The notes under the pieces are model-generated. The model was not told the DNA's origin and searched no databases. It saw only the letters and a list, made by a program, of their open reading frames with translations. Shown here in pieces: positions 29,034 to 37,400 of a stretch of DNA of 64,000 bases (positions are counted from its first letter, which is position 1; every line of letters begins with the position of its first letter). Made by a program: the position numbers and the translations under genes. This DNA comes from Brevibacillus brevis (GTDB taxonomy: Bacteria > Bacillota > Bacilli > Brevibacillales > Brevibacillaceae), in assembly GCF_022026395.1 (NCBI RefSeq), contig NZ_CP041767.1, positions 5,500,001 to 5,564,000 of the forward strand, in the 5' to 3' direction.

Positions 29034-30292
29034 TGCTTGATCGCATCCTTTTCATCCAAAATCTTAATGGCTGTGTTTTTATTTTCGTGCAGTACACCCT
29101 CGTTCACCTGTGCATATACCTTTGTAGGAAGACCCCACAGCTTGATGAAACCGAGTGCTGCTTTGTGGTCGAATTGGTCACCTGCATTGTAAGTCGCCAG
29201 CTCATGGCTGTAGAGAGACGATGCAGAGGTACGGCCTACAACAATCGCATGTCCTTTGTGCAGCTTCACGCGTACGACACCCGTTACGTGTTTTTGCGTT
29301 TCTTCAATAAATGCCTGGACAGCATTACGAATTGGCGAATACCAGAGACCCTCGTAAATCACTTGCGCCAGTTTTTGCTCGACAATCGGTTTAAATTGAG
29401 CGACCTCACGAGGTTGGGTCAAGAATTCCAGCTCACGGTGCGCCAAAATCAAAGTAGTCGCAGCCGGTGTCTCGTAAACTTCACGAGATTTGATGCCCAC
29501 CAAACGATTTTCCACATGGTCGATACGGCCTACACCATGATTTCCAGCAATTTTGTTCAGCTTGAGAATCAACTCAGCCAGTGGGAGCTCTTCGCCGTTC
29601 AATGCAGTTGGCTTCCCTTGTACGAAAGTGATTTCAATTTCTTCTGCTTCGTCTGGTGCATCCGTGATCGACTTCGTCAGATCGTATGCACCTTCTGGAG
29701 GAGCAGCCCAAGGATCTTCCAGAACACCGCACTCGCAGCTTCTGCCCCACAGGTTTTGGTCAATGCTGTATGGATTGTCCAGATCGATTGGGATCGGGAT
29801 ATTGTTCTTTTTCGCATATTCGATCTCTTCGTCACGCGTCCAGCCCCATTCACGAACCGGCGCAACGATTTTGATATCCGGGTTCAGCGCTGTGAAGGAA
29901 ACATCAAAGCGCACCTGGTCGTTTCCTTTTCCTGTGCAACCGTGTGCGACAGCTACCGCGCCTTCTTTTTCCGCGATTTCAACCAGCACGCGCGAAATCA
30001 GGTAACGCGACAGTGCAGACACCAATGGATATTTGCCTTCGTACATCGCGTTTGCCTTCAGGGCTGGCAATACGAATTCCTCTGCGAATGCATCTTTGGC
30101 ATCCACTACGATTGATTTCAATGCCCCTACCTGCAATGCTTTTTTCTGTACGAAATCGAGGTCTTTCCCTTCCCCTACATCCAATGCAACTGCAATGACA
30201 TCGTAGTTATACGTATCTTGCAACCATTTAATTGCTACCGATGTATCTAAACCGCCTGAATAGGCCAACACAATTTTTTCTTTTGCCATCAT
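29030..30292 (-). CDS. argG: Argininosuccinate synthase
   Basis: ATP-dependent condensation of citrulline and aspartate. 420 residues. The PP-loop [15 protein letters not shown] lies near the N-terminus, followed by [13 protein letters not shown] and [11 protein letters not shown]. Two adjacent ATG codons begin the frame; GGGGAGAGAGA lies upstream of both. First gene of the argGH operon, behind a strong promoter overlapped by an ArgR-like box. Confidence 0.97.
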   Translation of the reverse strand: MMAKEKIVLAYSGGLDTSVAIKWLQDTYNYDVIAVALDVGEGKDLDFVQKKALQVGALKSIVVDAKDAFAEEFVLPALKANAMYEGKYPLVSALSRYLISRVLVEIAEKEGAVAVAHGCTGKGNDQVRFDVSFTALNPDIKIVAPVREWGWTRDEEIEYAKKNNIPIPIDLDNPYSIDQNLWGRSCECGVLEDPWAAPPEGAYDLTKSITDAPDEAEEIEITFVQGKPTALNGEELPLAELILKLNKIAGNHGVGRIDHVENRLVGIKSREVYETPAATTLILAHRELEFLTQPREVAQFKPIVEQKLAQVIYEGLWYSPIRNAVQAFIEETQKHVTGVVRVKLHKGHAIVVGRTSASSLYSHELATYNAGDQFDHKAALGFIKLWGLPTKVYAQVNEGVLHENKNTAIKILDEKDAIKQ

Positions 30293-30329
30293 TCTCTCTC
30301 CCCGTTTCGAAGTTTCTCTTATGCGAGTA

Positions 30330-30358
30330 ATTATACAAACGAACTAATAAAAATACAA
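30330..30358 (-). promoter_or_regulatory. argGH promoter
   Basis: TTGTAT (30353-30358), 17 bases, TATAAT (30330-30335) on the minus strand, 38 bases from argG. Excellent spacing and -10. Confidence 0.8.
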
Positions 30359-30360
30359 CT
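30342..30360 (-). promoter_or_regulatory. ArgR (AhrC) box over the argGH promoter
   Basis: AGTTGTATTTTTATTAGTT on the minus strand matches 14 of 19 positions of the B. subtilis ARG box (reverse complement of CATGAATAAAAATKCAAKT). It covers the -35 and most of the spacer, so arginine-bound ArgR would block polymerase. A second partial match, TTTTTATGCATG, lies at 30446-30457. Confidence 0.7.
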
Positions 30361-30467
30361 ATTTTTCTTGTATATTTCTTGTGAATTCGCAGACAAAAAC
30401 GGAGATGCAGAGAAATTATGCACTTCTCGTATAAACCTTATCTTGTTTTTATGCATGCTCATCATCT

Positions 30468-30481
30468 GTTTATGCATAAAC
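30468..30481. repeat. Perfect 14-bp palindrome
   Basis: GTTTATGCATAAAC in the 270-base gap between argG and the phosphatase gene. A related TTTTTATGCATG lies 22 bases to the left. Could be an auxiliary ArgR site or an operator for the rightward gene. Confidence 0.4.
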
Positions 30482-30565
30482 GTTTGCGTGATAAAAGGGA
30501 AACTTATCCAGGGTAGCGAATGAGTGAAAGGAGGAATTCCATAGGAGAAGGCTCTTGGAGGGATT

Positions 30566-31105
30566 ATGAAAACAATTTATTTGGTCCGTCATTGTCAGGC
30601 TGCTGGCCAAGAACCCGATGCCCAGCTCACGGAAAAGGGAGAAGTACAAGCTCGGGAGCTTGCCACCTTCTTCGCAGGTTCCCCCGTTGATCGAATCATT
30701 TCGAGTCCGTATCATCGGGCGGTTGCCACCATCCAACCACTTGCACAGGAACGCGGAATCGTGATTGAAGAAGATACCCGTTTGGTCGAGCGCGTTCTTA
30801 GCGGAGTACCACGTGAGGATTGGTTCGAGCGACTGCGCGATACGTTCGATGATCTGACTCTTGAATTCGAAGGTGGCGAATCCAGTCTTACTGCTATAAA
30901 TCGGGCAAATTCGTTGCTCACTGAGATTTTGGCAGACGAGCATAAAGATATTGTGCTTGTCAGCCACGGATGCCTGCTGGCCTTGCTCATGAAATCAATA
31001 GATGACCGCTTTGGCTTTCACGATTGGGAGAAATTAAGCAATCCAGATGTCTTCAAACTTACCTGCCATTTAGAATCCAGAGAGATCGTCCGCATATGGT
31101 CGTAA
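30566..31105 (+). CDS. Histidine phosphatase superfamily protein
   Basis: 179 residues of the phosphoglycerate-mutase-like (branch 1) fold. Catalytic N-terminal motif LVRHCQAAG has the RH doublet (Cys replaces the common Gly/Gly-Glu next to it), the second Arg lies in SSPYHRAVAT and the second His in VLVSHGCLLALLM. Small size suggests a CobC/YhfR-type or general phosphatase; substrate unknown. RBS TTGGAGGG at good spacing. It stands alone between divergent argG and a convergent HD-GYP gene. Confidence 0.85.
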   Translation: MKTIYLVRHCQAAGQEPDAQLTEKGEVQARELATFFAGSPVDRIISSPYHRAVATIQPLAQERGIVIEEDTRLVERVLSGVPREDWFERLRDTFDDLTLEFEGGESSLTAINRANSLLTEILADEHKDIVLVSHGCLLALLMKSIDDRFGFHDWEKLSNPDVFKLTCHLESREIVRIWS

Positions 31106-31112
31106 ACGAATA

Positions 31113-31162
31113 AAAACAGTTACAAGGGGCAGCTCATCTGATTGCCTCCTGTAACTGTTTTT
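31113..31162. terminator. Bidirectional terminator overlapping the end of the HD-GYP gene
   Basis: AAAAACAGTTACA...AGG, loop, CCT...TGTAACTGTTTTT. The right arm encodes the last residues of the convergent HD-GYP protein. Confidence 0.8.
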
Positions 31163-32471
31163 GTGGGATGGACTCTATTCCGATAATGCTCTGTAATTCT
31201 TCGCACGGCAGTCGCTGAACGATTCTGATAAAATGCTCCGCCAATATCGGATCAAATTGGGTACCAGAACCCCGTCTGATTTCTTGAAGCGCTTCCTCCA
31301 CGGGCAATCCTTTTCGATAAGGCCTGTCCGCAACCATCGCATCGAAAGCATCAGAAATGGCTAAAATTCTCGCCATCAGCGGAATCTCATCCCCGGCTAA
31401 ACCATCCGGATATCCCCTGCCATCTATACGCTCATGATGGGAGCGAATCGCAGGAAGCAATTCATTGAACATCCCTGCTTGCAAAATGATCTCGTAGCCA
31501 ATGACCGTGTGCTGCTTGATCTTGTCATACTCTTCGGGAGTGAGCTTTCCTTTTTTATTAAGAATTTCGTCTTCGATACCGATTTTTCCAATGTCGTGCA
31601 GGATTCCCCCGATATAAACATCCTCCACTTTTCGTTCGGCCAAACCAATATCTCTCGCAATTTCTCTTCCCCAGTAAGCTACACGCTGAGAATGTCCACT
31701 TGTGTATCGATCTCGTGCGTCAATGGAAGCAGCCATCGTCGTTAAGAAGTTGTGATTGAATGATTTGACCTCTTCTACTTTTTGCTGAAGCCTTTGAAGA
31801 TTGTCATAGTAATGATGAAATACGTAGCTGATCGTAATAAACGCAATCATCATAGGAATTAGTGTTAACGGACCATATAACTCTACTAATCGTGAACCTA
31901 CCCCGGCAAGAATCAAAAGCAACAAGTAAGTCGAGGTAAAGCCTTTTGCCATCATCTTTACGGTTCGCGCCCAGGTCATTTGATGAAAATAGGAGATACC
32001 CAATCCACATAAAGTCAGGTTCACAAACCAATACACAACAGCCAAAAACAAATCGCTAATAATGGGAGAAACAGTTCCAAAGCCCTCGATCCAATCCTTC
32101 AAAAACGCTACTGTCCATATAGTCATTAACAATTGCCCAATGTTAATAATTGCTTTTAGCGGATTAAACCTTACCAGGAAAGCAATGATTAAAGATTCAA
32201 TAACAGCAGCCCATACTCCGACCCAAACTCCGTACAACAAGATACCCGAAAAGATGACAGCATTGTTCACTGTTAAAATCGTATTAGATATACGCACGGG
32301 AGCAAAACAGGAAAAAATGGTCAGGAGGGTGTAGGTAGATATTACCCCCCAATGCTCACGAGCAGCCCATTCAGATGAAGATGTGTAAAAAATATAGATT
32401 GCTGCAATGACAAAGCCAACCTTGACAACAATCCCTTTTATCCAAACCGCAAAATCAGTTTTTTGTCGCAT
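31134..32471 (-). CDS. Membrane HD-GYP domain protein
   Basis: 445 residues. The N-terminal half has about six to seven transmembrane helices (about 12-220) forming a possible sensory module; a short coiled coil (YYDNLQRLQQKVEEVKSF) links it to a C-terminal HD-GYP domain (about 245-420). The catalytic set is intact: SGHSQRVAYWG, GGILHDIGKIGI, IRSHHERIDGRGYPDGL, and AISDAFDAMVADRPYR. HD-GYP domains hydrolyse cyclic di-GMP (some cGAMP). It overlaps the DUF5317-type gene by 17 bases and is the last gene of the peptide operon, suggesting its output is a second messenger. Confidence 0.88.
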   Translation of the reverse strand: MRQKTDFAVWIKGIVVKVGFVIAAIYIFYTSSSEWAAREHWGVISTYTLLTIFSCFAPVRISNTILTVNNAVIFSGILLYGVWVGVWAAVIESLIIAFLVRFNPLKAIINIGQLLMTIWTVAFLKDWIEGFGTVSPIISDLFLAVVYWFVNLTLCGLGISYFHQMTWARTVKMMAKGFTSTYLLLLILAGVGSRLVELYGPLTLIPMMIAFITISYVFHHYYDNLQRLQQKVEEVKSFNHNFLTTMAASIDARDRYTSGHSQRVAYWGREIARDIGLAERKVEDVYIGGILHDIGKIGIEDEILNKKGKLTPEEYDKIKQHTVIGYEIILQAGMFNELLPAIRSHHERIDGRGYPDGLAGDEIPLMARILAISDAFDAMVADRPYRKGLPVEEALQEIRRGSGTQFDPILAEHFIRIVQRLPCEELQSIIGIESIPQKQLQEAIR

Positions 32472-33006
32472 AACTTTTACCTTCGCGAAGTTGTAGTAAT
32501 GAAATCGGTTTATTCATCAATCGCTGAACAAGTAAAAAGGCACCTAACATAATAAAAATATCGCCGATGCTAATAATCCGAGGAATGAAAGATGGCATGT
32601 AAATGACATCCGTCAAAAACGGAAAATTTGAACTTTCCGTCAATACACTATGCTTGAAATTCGTTCCGTTTATAACTGGCTCTAAATCATAAGGGAGCTT
32701 TGCTGCTTGAACTAAATCGATTGGCATTTTTCCATTGTTAGACCAAATTGCAATCGCATTCAGAAACCAGCCGATTAAAAAAATCCGCATATCTTCAAAT
32801 TCTCGATTAAAAACGAGGAAGGCCAAAATAAACACATACGCGATCGATATGAAAATGCCACCGATCGTAGGGAAGAAGGCTGCACAAGCCTGCAGCAATA
32901 TGGTAACGATAAGAAGTTTCTTTTGGTTGAACTTAGGTAATTCTTTGATTCTTCCCCCTCGCAGCAATGCTACGAGAAAAGATAGGGCAATTACATCCAA
33001 TAGCAT
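32455..33006 (-). CDS. DUF5317-type membrane protein
   Basis: 183 residues, about five transmembrane helices (about 3-12, 28-62, 72-88, 150-170) with an extracytoplasmic stretch between (PIDLVQAAKLPYDLEPVING). The pattern LLDVIALSFLVALLRGGRI at the N-terminus matches the DUF5317 family as I remember it; function undescribed. ATG 33006 has GGAGG seven bases upstream; the frame can be extended to 33048 but only through a terminator hairpin. Sits between the peptide gene and the HD-GYP gene and is translationally coupled to the latter, so it may export or sense the peptide. Confidence 0.75.
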   Translation of the reverse strand: MLLDVIALSFLVALLRGGRIKELPKFNQKKLLIVTILLQACAAFFPTIGGIFISIAYVFILAFLVFNREFEDMRIFLIGWFLNAIAIWSNNGKMPIDLVQAAKLPYDLEPVINGTNFKHSVLTESSNFPFLTDVIYMPSFIPRIISIGDIFIMLGAFLLVQRLMNKPISLLQLREGKSYATKN

Positions 33007-33028
33007 GTTGTTTCCTCCAAGCTTGAAG

Positions 33029-33057
33029 AAAAAACACCACTCAGCCAAGCGGTGTTT
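33029..33057 (-). terminator. Terminator/attenuator between the peptide gene and DUF5317 gene
   Basis: Minus strand AAACACCGCT, six-base loop, AGTGGTGTTT followed by TTTC; ten pairs with one G-U. It should release an abundant short transcript carrying the leader and the peptide, with readthrough into the two downstream genes. Confidence 0.82.
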
Positions 33058-33076
33058 GTTTCTCCAATACGCTTAT

Positions 33077-33154
33077 TTATCCAATATGGAAGTTTGCAGA
33101 AGTAGCTGCTACGATTGCTACCACCATCATAATTGCCGCGAACCATTTTTTCAT
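33077..33154 (-). CDS. 25-residue hydrophobic peptide (putative secreted signal or leader peptide)
   Basis: A short frame with an excellent RBS (AAGGGGGG seven to nine bases ahead of ATG 33154). The product starts MKKWFAAIMMVVAIVAATSA and ends NFHIG. It has two Lys, a hydrophobic core of about 15 residues and an Ala-Thr-Ser-Ala cleavage-like site, leaving a pentapeptide-sized tail, NFHIG. It resembles the general design of Gram-positive peptide pheromone precursors but matches none that I know. Preceded by a tandem structured leader and followed by a terminator and then membrane/HD-GYP genes. It could also be a leader peptide for attenuation or a small membrane protein. Confidence 0.6.
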   Translation of the reverse strand: MKKWFAAIMMVVAIVAATSANFHIG

Positions 33155-33181
33155 TTTCTTTTCCCCCCTTTAGGCATAGTG

Positions 33182-33324
33182 GAGAAAGCTGGCTTCGCTA
33201 CTGTTCGTGATGCAGAGGCCAAGCGACCAAGTACAGCCCCTGCTCCCCTTTCCTTTTCCATTACGAAAAAGGTTGGATTCGCTACTGGCTCCATACGGAC
33301 CAAGCGACCAGATACAGTCCGTAC
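33182..33324 (-). ncRNA. Tandem structured 5' leader (candidate riboswitch-like cis-regulatory RNA)
   Basis: Two units about 81 bases apart on the minus strand. Unit 1: stem TACGGAC/GTCCGTA (33317-33323 with 33294-33300). Unit 2: stem GCAGGGGC/GCCTCTGC (33236-33243 with 33212-33219, one G-U). The stems differ in sequence but both pair, while the 16-base loops are almost identical (TGTAYYTGGTCGCTTG). Each unit is followed by conserved CAGTAGCGAAKCCARC, whose AGCGA can pair with TCGCT of the loop as a pseudoknot. The leader begins just downstream of a promoter and ends about 30 bases before the peptide ATG. I do not recognise it as any known riboswitch class. Confidence 0.65.
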
Positions 33325-33347
33325 TTCTTCGCTTCTTTCCTACCTTT

Positions 33348-33377
33348 ATTTTACACATAAGTGACAAAATTCGGCAA
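33348..33377 (-). promoter_or_regulatory. Promoter of the leader-peptide-DUF5317-HD-GYP operon
   Basis: TTGCCG (33372-33377), 18 bases, TAAAAT (33348-33353) on the minus strand. The predicted start near 33341 lies about 18 bases before the first hairpin of the tandem leader. Confidence 0.6.
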
Positions 33378-33412
33378 TCATAGATTCATAGTCTATTGGA
33401 TTTAATTCCGGC

Positions 33413-33434
33413 TAGTTCTATTTAACTAGAACTA
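33413..33434. repeat. 8-bp inverted repeat downstream of argF
   Basis: TAGTTCTA, six bases, TAGAACTA, only four bases after the argF stop. It lacks a T-run, so it is a weak 3'-end hairpin rather than a clear intrinsic terminator; argF may read into the leader promoter region. Confidence 0.45.
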
Positions 33435-33437
33435 TGT

Positions 33438-34409
33438 TCACACCAGCGCCGCCAAAATCGCCTTTTGTGCGTGCAATCTATTTTCAGCCTGATCAAAAAT
33501 GACAGAGCGCGATCCGTCGATAACCCCGGTCGTCACTTCCTCCCCACGATGTGCAGGCAAGCAGTGCAAGAAGAGATAATCACGATCTGCCGCTGCTACC
33601 AATTTTTCATTCACTTGATAGTCGGCAAATGCTTTCAATCGTACCTCATTTTCTTCTTCAAAACCCATACTAGTCCAAACGTCCGTGTATACAGCATCTG
33701 CCCCCATGACAGCCTCTATCGGATCGGTGGTCACCATCATTTTTCCACCGCTTTGTTTCGCGTACCCCGTAGCTTTTGCGACAATGGTTGCATCCATTTC
33801 GTAGCCTACCGGAGTTGCTACCCGCACATCCAGACCTAGCAGAGCTGCGCCCAGCACCAGTGAATTCGCCACGTTGTTTCCGTCTCCTACATAAGCGAGC
33901 TTGACTCCTTTCAGCTTGCCTTTATGCTCCCAGATCGTCAGCAGATCAGCCAAAGCCTGACAAGGATGGTACAGATCGGTCAAGCCATTGATAATAGGAA
34001 TCGACGCGTGCTCGGCAAGCTCTTCTACATAGGAGTGGGAAAAGGTGCGAATCATGATGGCATCCACGTACCGAGAGAGAACTTTTGCTGTGTCGCTGAT
34101 CGGCTCCCCACGTCCGAGCTGGAGCTCTTTTCCGCTCATGAACATTCCCAAGCCGCCCAACTGATGCATCCCTACTTCAAAGGAGACGCGGGTGCGGGTT
34201 GAAGCCTTGTCAAAGATCATCCCCAACGTCTTGCCTTGCAAAGGCTGGAATGGCTGTCCCAGCTTTTGCAATTGCTTGACGTGAGCAGACAGATGGAGCA
34301 GCTCCATCAATTCTTCTCCATTGAATTCATCGACGCGCAAGAAATCTTTTCCTTTATGCTTTTGTAACGGCAAGTTTTGAAAGTGTTCCAATATCTTCAC
34401 TGGCTGCAT
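33438..34409 (-). CDS. argF: Ornithine carbamoyltransferase
   Basis: Makes citrulline from ornithine and carbamoyl phosphate. 323 residues from ATG 34409 (QPVKILEHFQNLPLQ), with GAGGTGG just upstream; an ATG three codons earlier is less well placed. Carbamoyl-phosphate loop FDKASTRTRVSFEVGMHQLGG in two parts, ornithine loop DVWTSMGFEEE and catalytic FLHCLPAHRGEEV are present. It overlaps the end of carB by 56 bases, so carAB and argF are coupled and carbamoyl phosphate is channelled to arginine. Confidence 0.97.
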   Translation of the reverse strand: MQPVKILEHFQNLPLQKHKGKDFLRVDEFNGEELMELLHLSAHVKQLQKLGQPFQPLQGKTLGMIFDKASTRTRVSFEVGMHQLGGLGMFMSGKELQLGRGEPISDTAKVLSRYVDAIMIRTFSHSYVEELAEHASIPIINGLTDLYHPCQALADLLTIWEHKGKLKGVKLAYVGDGNNVANSLVLGAALLGLDVRVATPVGYEMDATIVAKATGYAKQSGGKMMVTTDPIEAVMGADAVYTDVWTSMGFEEENEVRLKAFADYQVNEKLVAAADRDYLFLHCLPAHRGEEVTTGVIDGSRSVIFDQAENRLHAQKAILAALV

Positions 34410-37400
34410 GCGAGCCACCTCTTTTCTTCATAATAGACTTCACGTATAACTCGAACGTATCGACAGCGGAGAACAATGGCACACCTTGTTGTACCATCCG
34501 GCTTCGCAGAGCAAATCCGGTCCGGCCATGACGATTGCCTTTCGTCGCAGTAACGAGTGCAAAGGCCGCTTGTTCCTCTTGCAACAGATCGATCCACGCT
34601 GCTTCATCTGCAACGATATGCTTCACGACAATTCCTTCGTTTTTCAGCCACTCGGCCGTTCCCGGAGTCGCCGCCAGATTGGCACCGTCTGCTTGTAATT
34701 GTCCGATTGATTCTCTCACGCCGCCCTGCTTATCTCCATCTGCCAAAGAAATCATGACCAACTGACCTTTTTGCCAGTCGCCGTACAAATTGTCTTTGAA
34801 AGCAAAGGCTTTGCCTGCAGCCTCTTCAAAAGAATGACCCAAGCCGAGAACTTCGCCCGTCGATTTCATCTCTGGACCTAGTACCGGGTCTACGCCGTTC
34901 AACTTGATCGTGGAGAAAACTGGCGCCTTGACGACGGCAAACGGAATCTCTGGCAAAAGCCCTGTACCGTAGCCCATCTCCGACAGCTTCTCACCCAATT
35001 GTGCACGAACCGCCAATTGAACCATCGGGATACCAGTCACTTTGCTCGTAATCGGTACTGTCCGTGAAGCACGAGGATTTACCTCCAGTACATAAACCGT
35101 TTCGCCATCAATGACGAACTGAATATTGATTAACCCGACCGCTTCCATTTCCTTCGCGATTGCTTCTGTATAGCTCGCGATTTTGTGCTTGATGTCATCC
35201 GTCAGCTGAGGAGCCGGGAACAAGGCTACACTGTCGCCTGAGTGGATGCCCGCTCTCTCCACATGCTGGAAGATCCCTGGGATGATGACAGAATGTCCGT
35301 CGCATACCGCATCTACTTCTGCTTCCTTGCCTGGAACGTATTTATCCACGAGGAGTGGGAAAAACATGCTCATGTCCGGATGGCTCAACCAGTCGTGAAT
35401 GGTAGCCTGCAGCTCGTCGATATTGTGGACAACGACCATACCTTGCCCGCCGATGACATACGAAGGTCGCATCAAAACAGGGAAGCCGATTTCCTCCGCG
35501 ATCGCGGTTGCATCCTCCAAGGACGATACTCCTTTTCCGGGAATATGCGGAATGTCCAGCTTGCGCAGCATGGCGTAGAACAGCTCGCGGTCCTCCGCGC
35601 GTTCAATGGCTGTAAGCGATGTACCCATTACTTTCAGCCCCGCATGCTCCAGCTTGGCTGCCAGATTAATCACGGTTTGACCACCGAACTGAACCATGAC
35701 GCCCTCCACCTGTTCACGCTCTGCGATATGGAGCACATCTTCTACGTGAAGCGGTTCAAAATACAGATGGTCGGCTGTTTCATAGTCAGTGCTGACCGTC
35801 TCTGGGTTGTTGTTCACAACGACTGCCGCAATACCCCTTGCCTGAAGCGCTTTGGCTGCATGCACGGAGCAATAGTCAAACTCGATTCCCTGACCAATTC
35901 GAATGGGACCTGAGCCAAGGACCAGTACTTTGCGGCCAGACAGTGACTCAACCTCATCTACTCCTTGCCAATCCGAATAGTAGTAAGGGGTTTGGGCATC
36001 AAATTCTGCCGCACAAGTATCCACAATTTTATAAGTAGGCGTAATGCGAGATTCTTGACGAAGTGATTTGATTTCGGCAGGTGTAGCGCCAACCAGTGAA
36101 GCGATGGTTTCATCCGCAAACCCGCGACGCTTTGCTTCCAACAACAGCTCTGGGGTCAATGTTTTGCTATCGTGGCAAGACAGCTCTACTTCCAAGTCCA
36201 CGATTTTACGCAAGCTCCGCAAGAAAAACGGATCGACACCAGTCAGATTATGCAGCTCACTTTCTGTAAAGCCTTTACGGATCGCCTCAGCAAAAACAAA
36301 CAGTCTGATATCAGTCGCTTCCTGCAAGGAATGGGCAAGCTCCTCGCGCGTCCAGGATGCCAGCTCTGGTCGAGTCAAATGTGTGCAGCCCTGTTCGAGG
36401 GAGCGGACTGCCTTCAAAAGCCCTGCTTCCAGATTGCGGGCGATCGACATGACCTCGCCAGTCGCTTTCATTTGCGTCCCCAGCTTGCGGTCTGCCAGCG
36501 GGAATTTGTCAAACGGGAAGCGCGGGATTTTGACCACGATGTAGTCCAACGCTGGTTCAAAGCTAGCGTACGTATAGCCCGTGATTGGATTTAACACCTC
36601 ATCCAGCCCGTAGCCCAATGCGAGTTTGGCGGCGATCCGCGCGATTGGATAGCCTGTCGCTTTGGAAGCCAACGCACTTGAACGGCTTACACGAGGATTT
36701 ACCTCGATCAGCACATACCGATCGGAATTCGGATCGAGCGCAAATTGTATATTGCAACCGCCTACTACCCCAAGCGAACGAATCACTTTCGTTGATACGC
36801 TGCGCAGCATTTGGTACTGACGATCTGTCAGCGTCTGAGAAGGTGCAACGACAATACTGTCTCCCGTATGAATACCTACCGGGTCCAAATTTTCCATATT
36901 GCACACGATTATGCAGGTATCATTTGCGTCCCGCATGACCTCGTATTCGATTTCCTTCCAGCCTTTTACACTGCGCTCAATCAGTACCTGACCGATTGGA
37001 CTAGCCGCAATACCACCTGCTGCAACCTTTCGCAAGGACGCTTCATCCCCCGCGATCCCGCCACCTGCTCCTCCGAGCGTATAAGCAGGGCGCACAATCA
37101 CGGGATAGCCGATTGTATTCGCAAACTCGATGGCTGCTTCTACAGATTCGACTGTATCGCTCTCTGGAACAGGCTCCCCGATTTGTTGCATCAATTGCTT
37201 GAACAGCTCACGGTCTTCCCCGTTTTGAATGGCAGCCAGCGGCGTACCCAACAGTTGGACGCTGTACTTTTCCAGCACCCCCGCTTCTGCCAGCGAAACA
37301 GCAAGATTAAGTCCCGTTTGGCCGCCTAACGTAGGCAAGAGACCATCGGGACGCTCTTTTGCGATAATAGCTGTCACGGATTCCACCGTGAGCGGCTCCA

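Noticed and set aside
29033..30115. Long plus-strand frame opposite argG
   Set aside because: Shadow of argG, which is full length with all motifs.
30470..30967. Minus-strand 165-codon frame opposite the histidine phosphatase
   Set aside because: Overlaps a clear phosphatase gene with both catalytic His motifs; no RBS and no recognisable product.
33182..33324. Known cyclic di-GMP riboswitch (GEMM-I, GEMM-II) as identity of the tandem leader
   Set aside because: The GEMM core (CACGCACAGGGCAAACC and GGGACGCAAAGC) and the type II pseudoknot sequence are absent.
33170..33367. A 65-codon minus-strand frame with an internal repeat (C-x-W-S-L-G...S-S-E)
   Set aside because: No RBS at its start, and the repeat is explained by the two structured RNA units, whose spacing is a multiple of three. 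Stem bases change while pairing is kept, which is an RNA, not a protein, signature.
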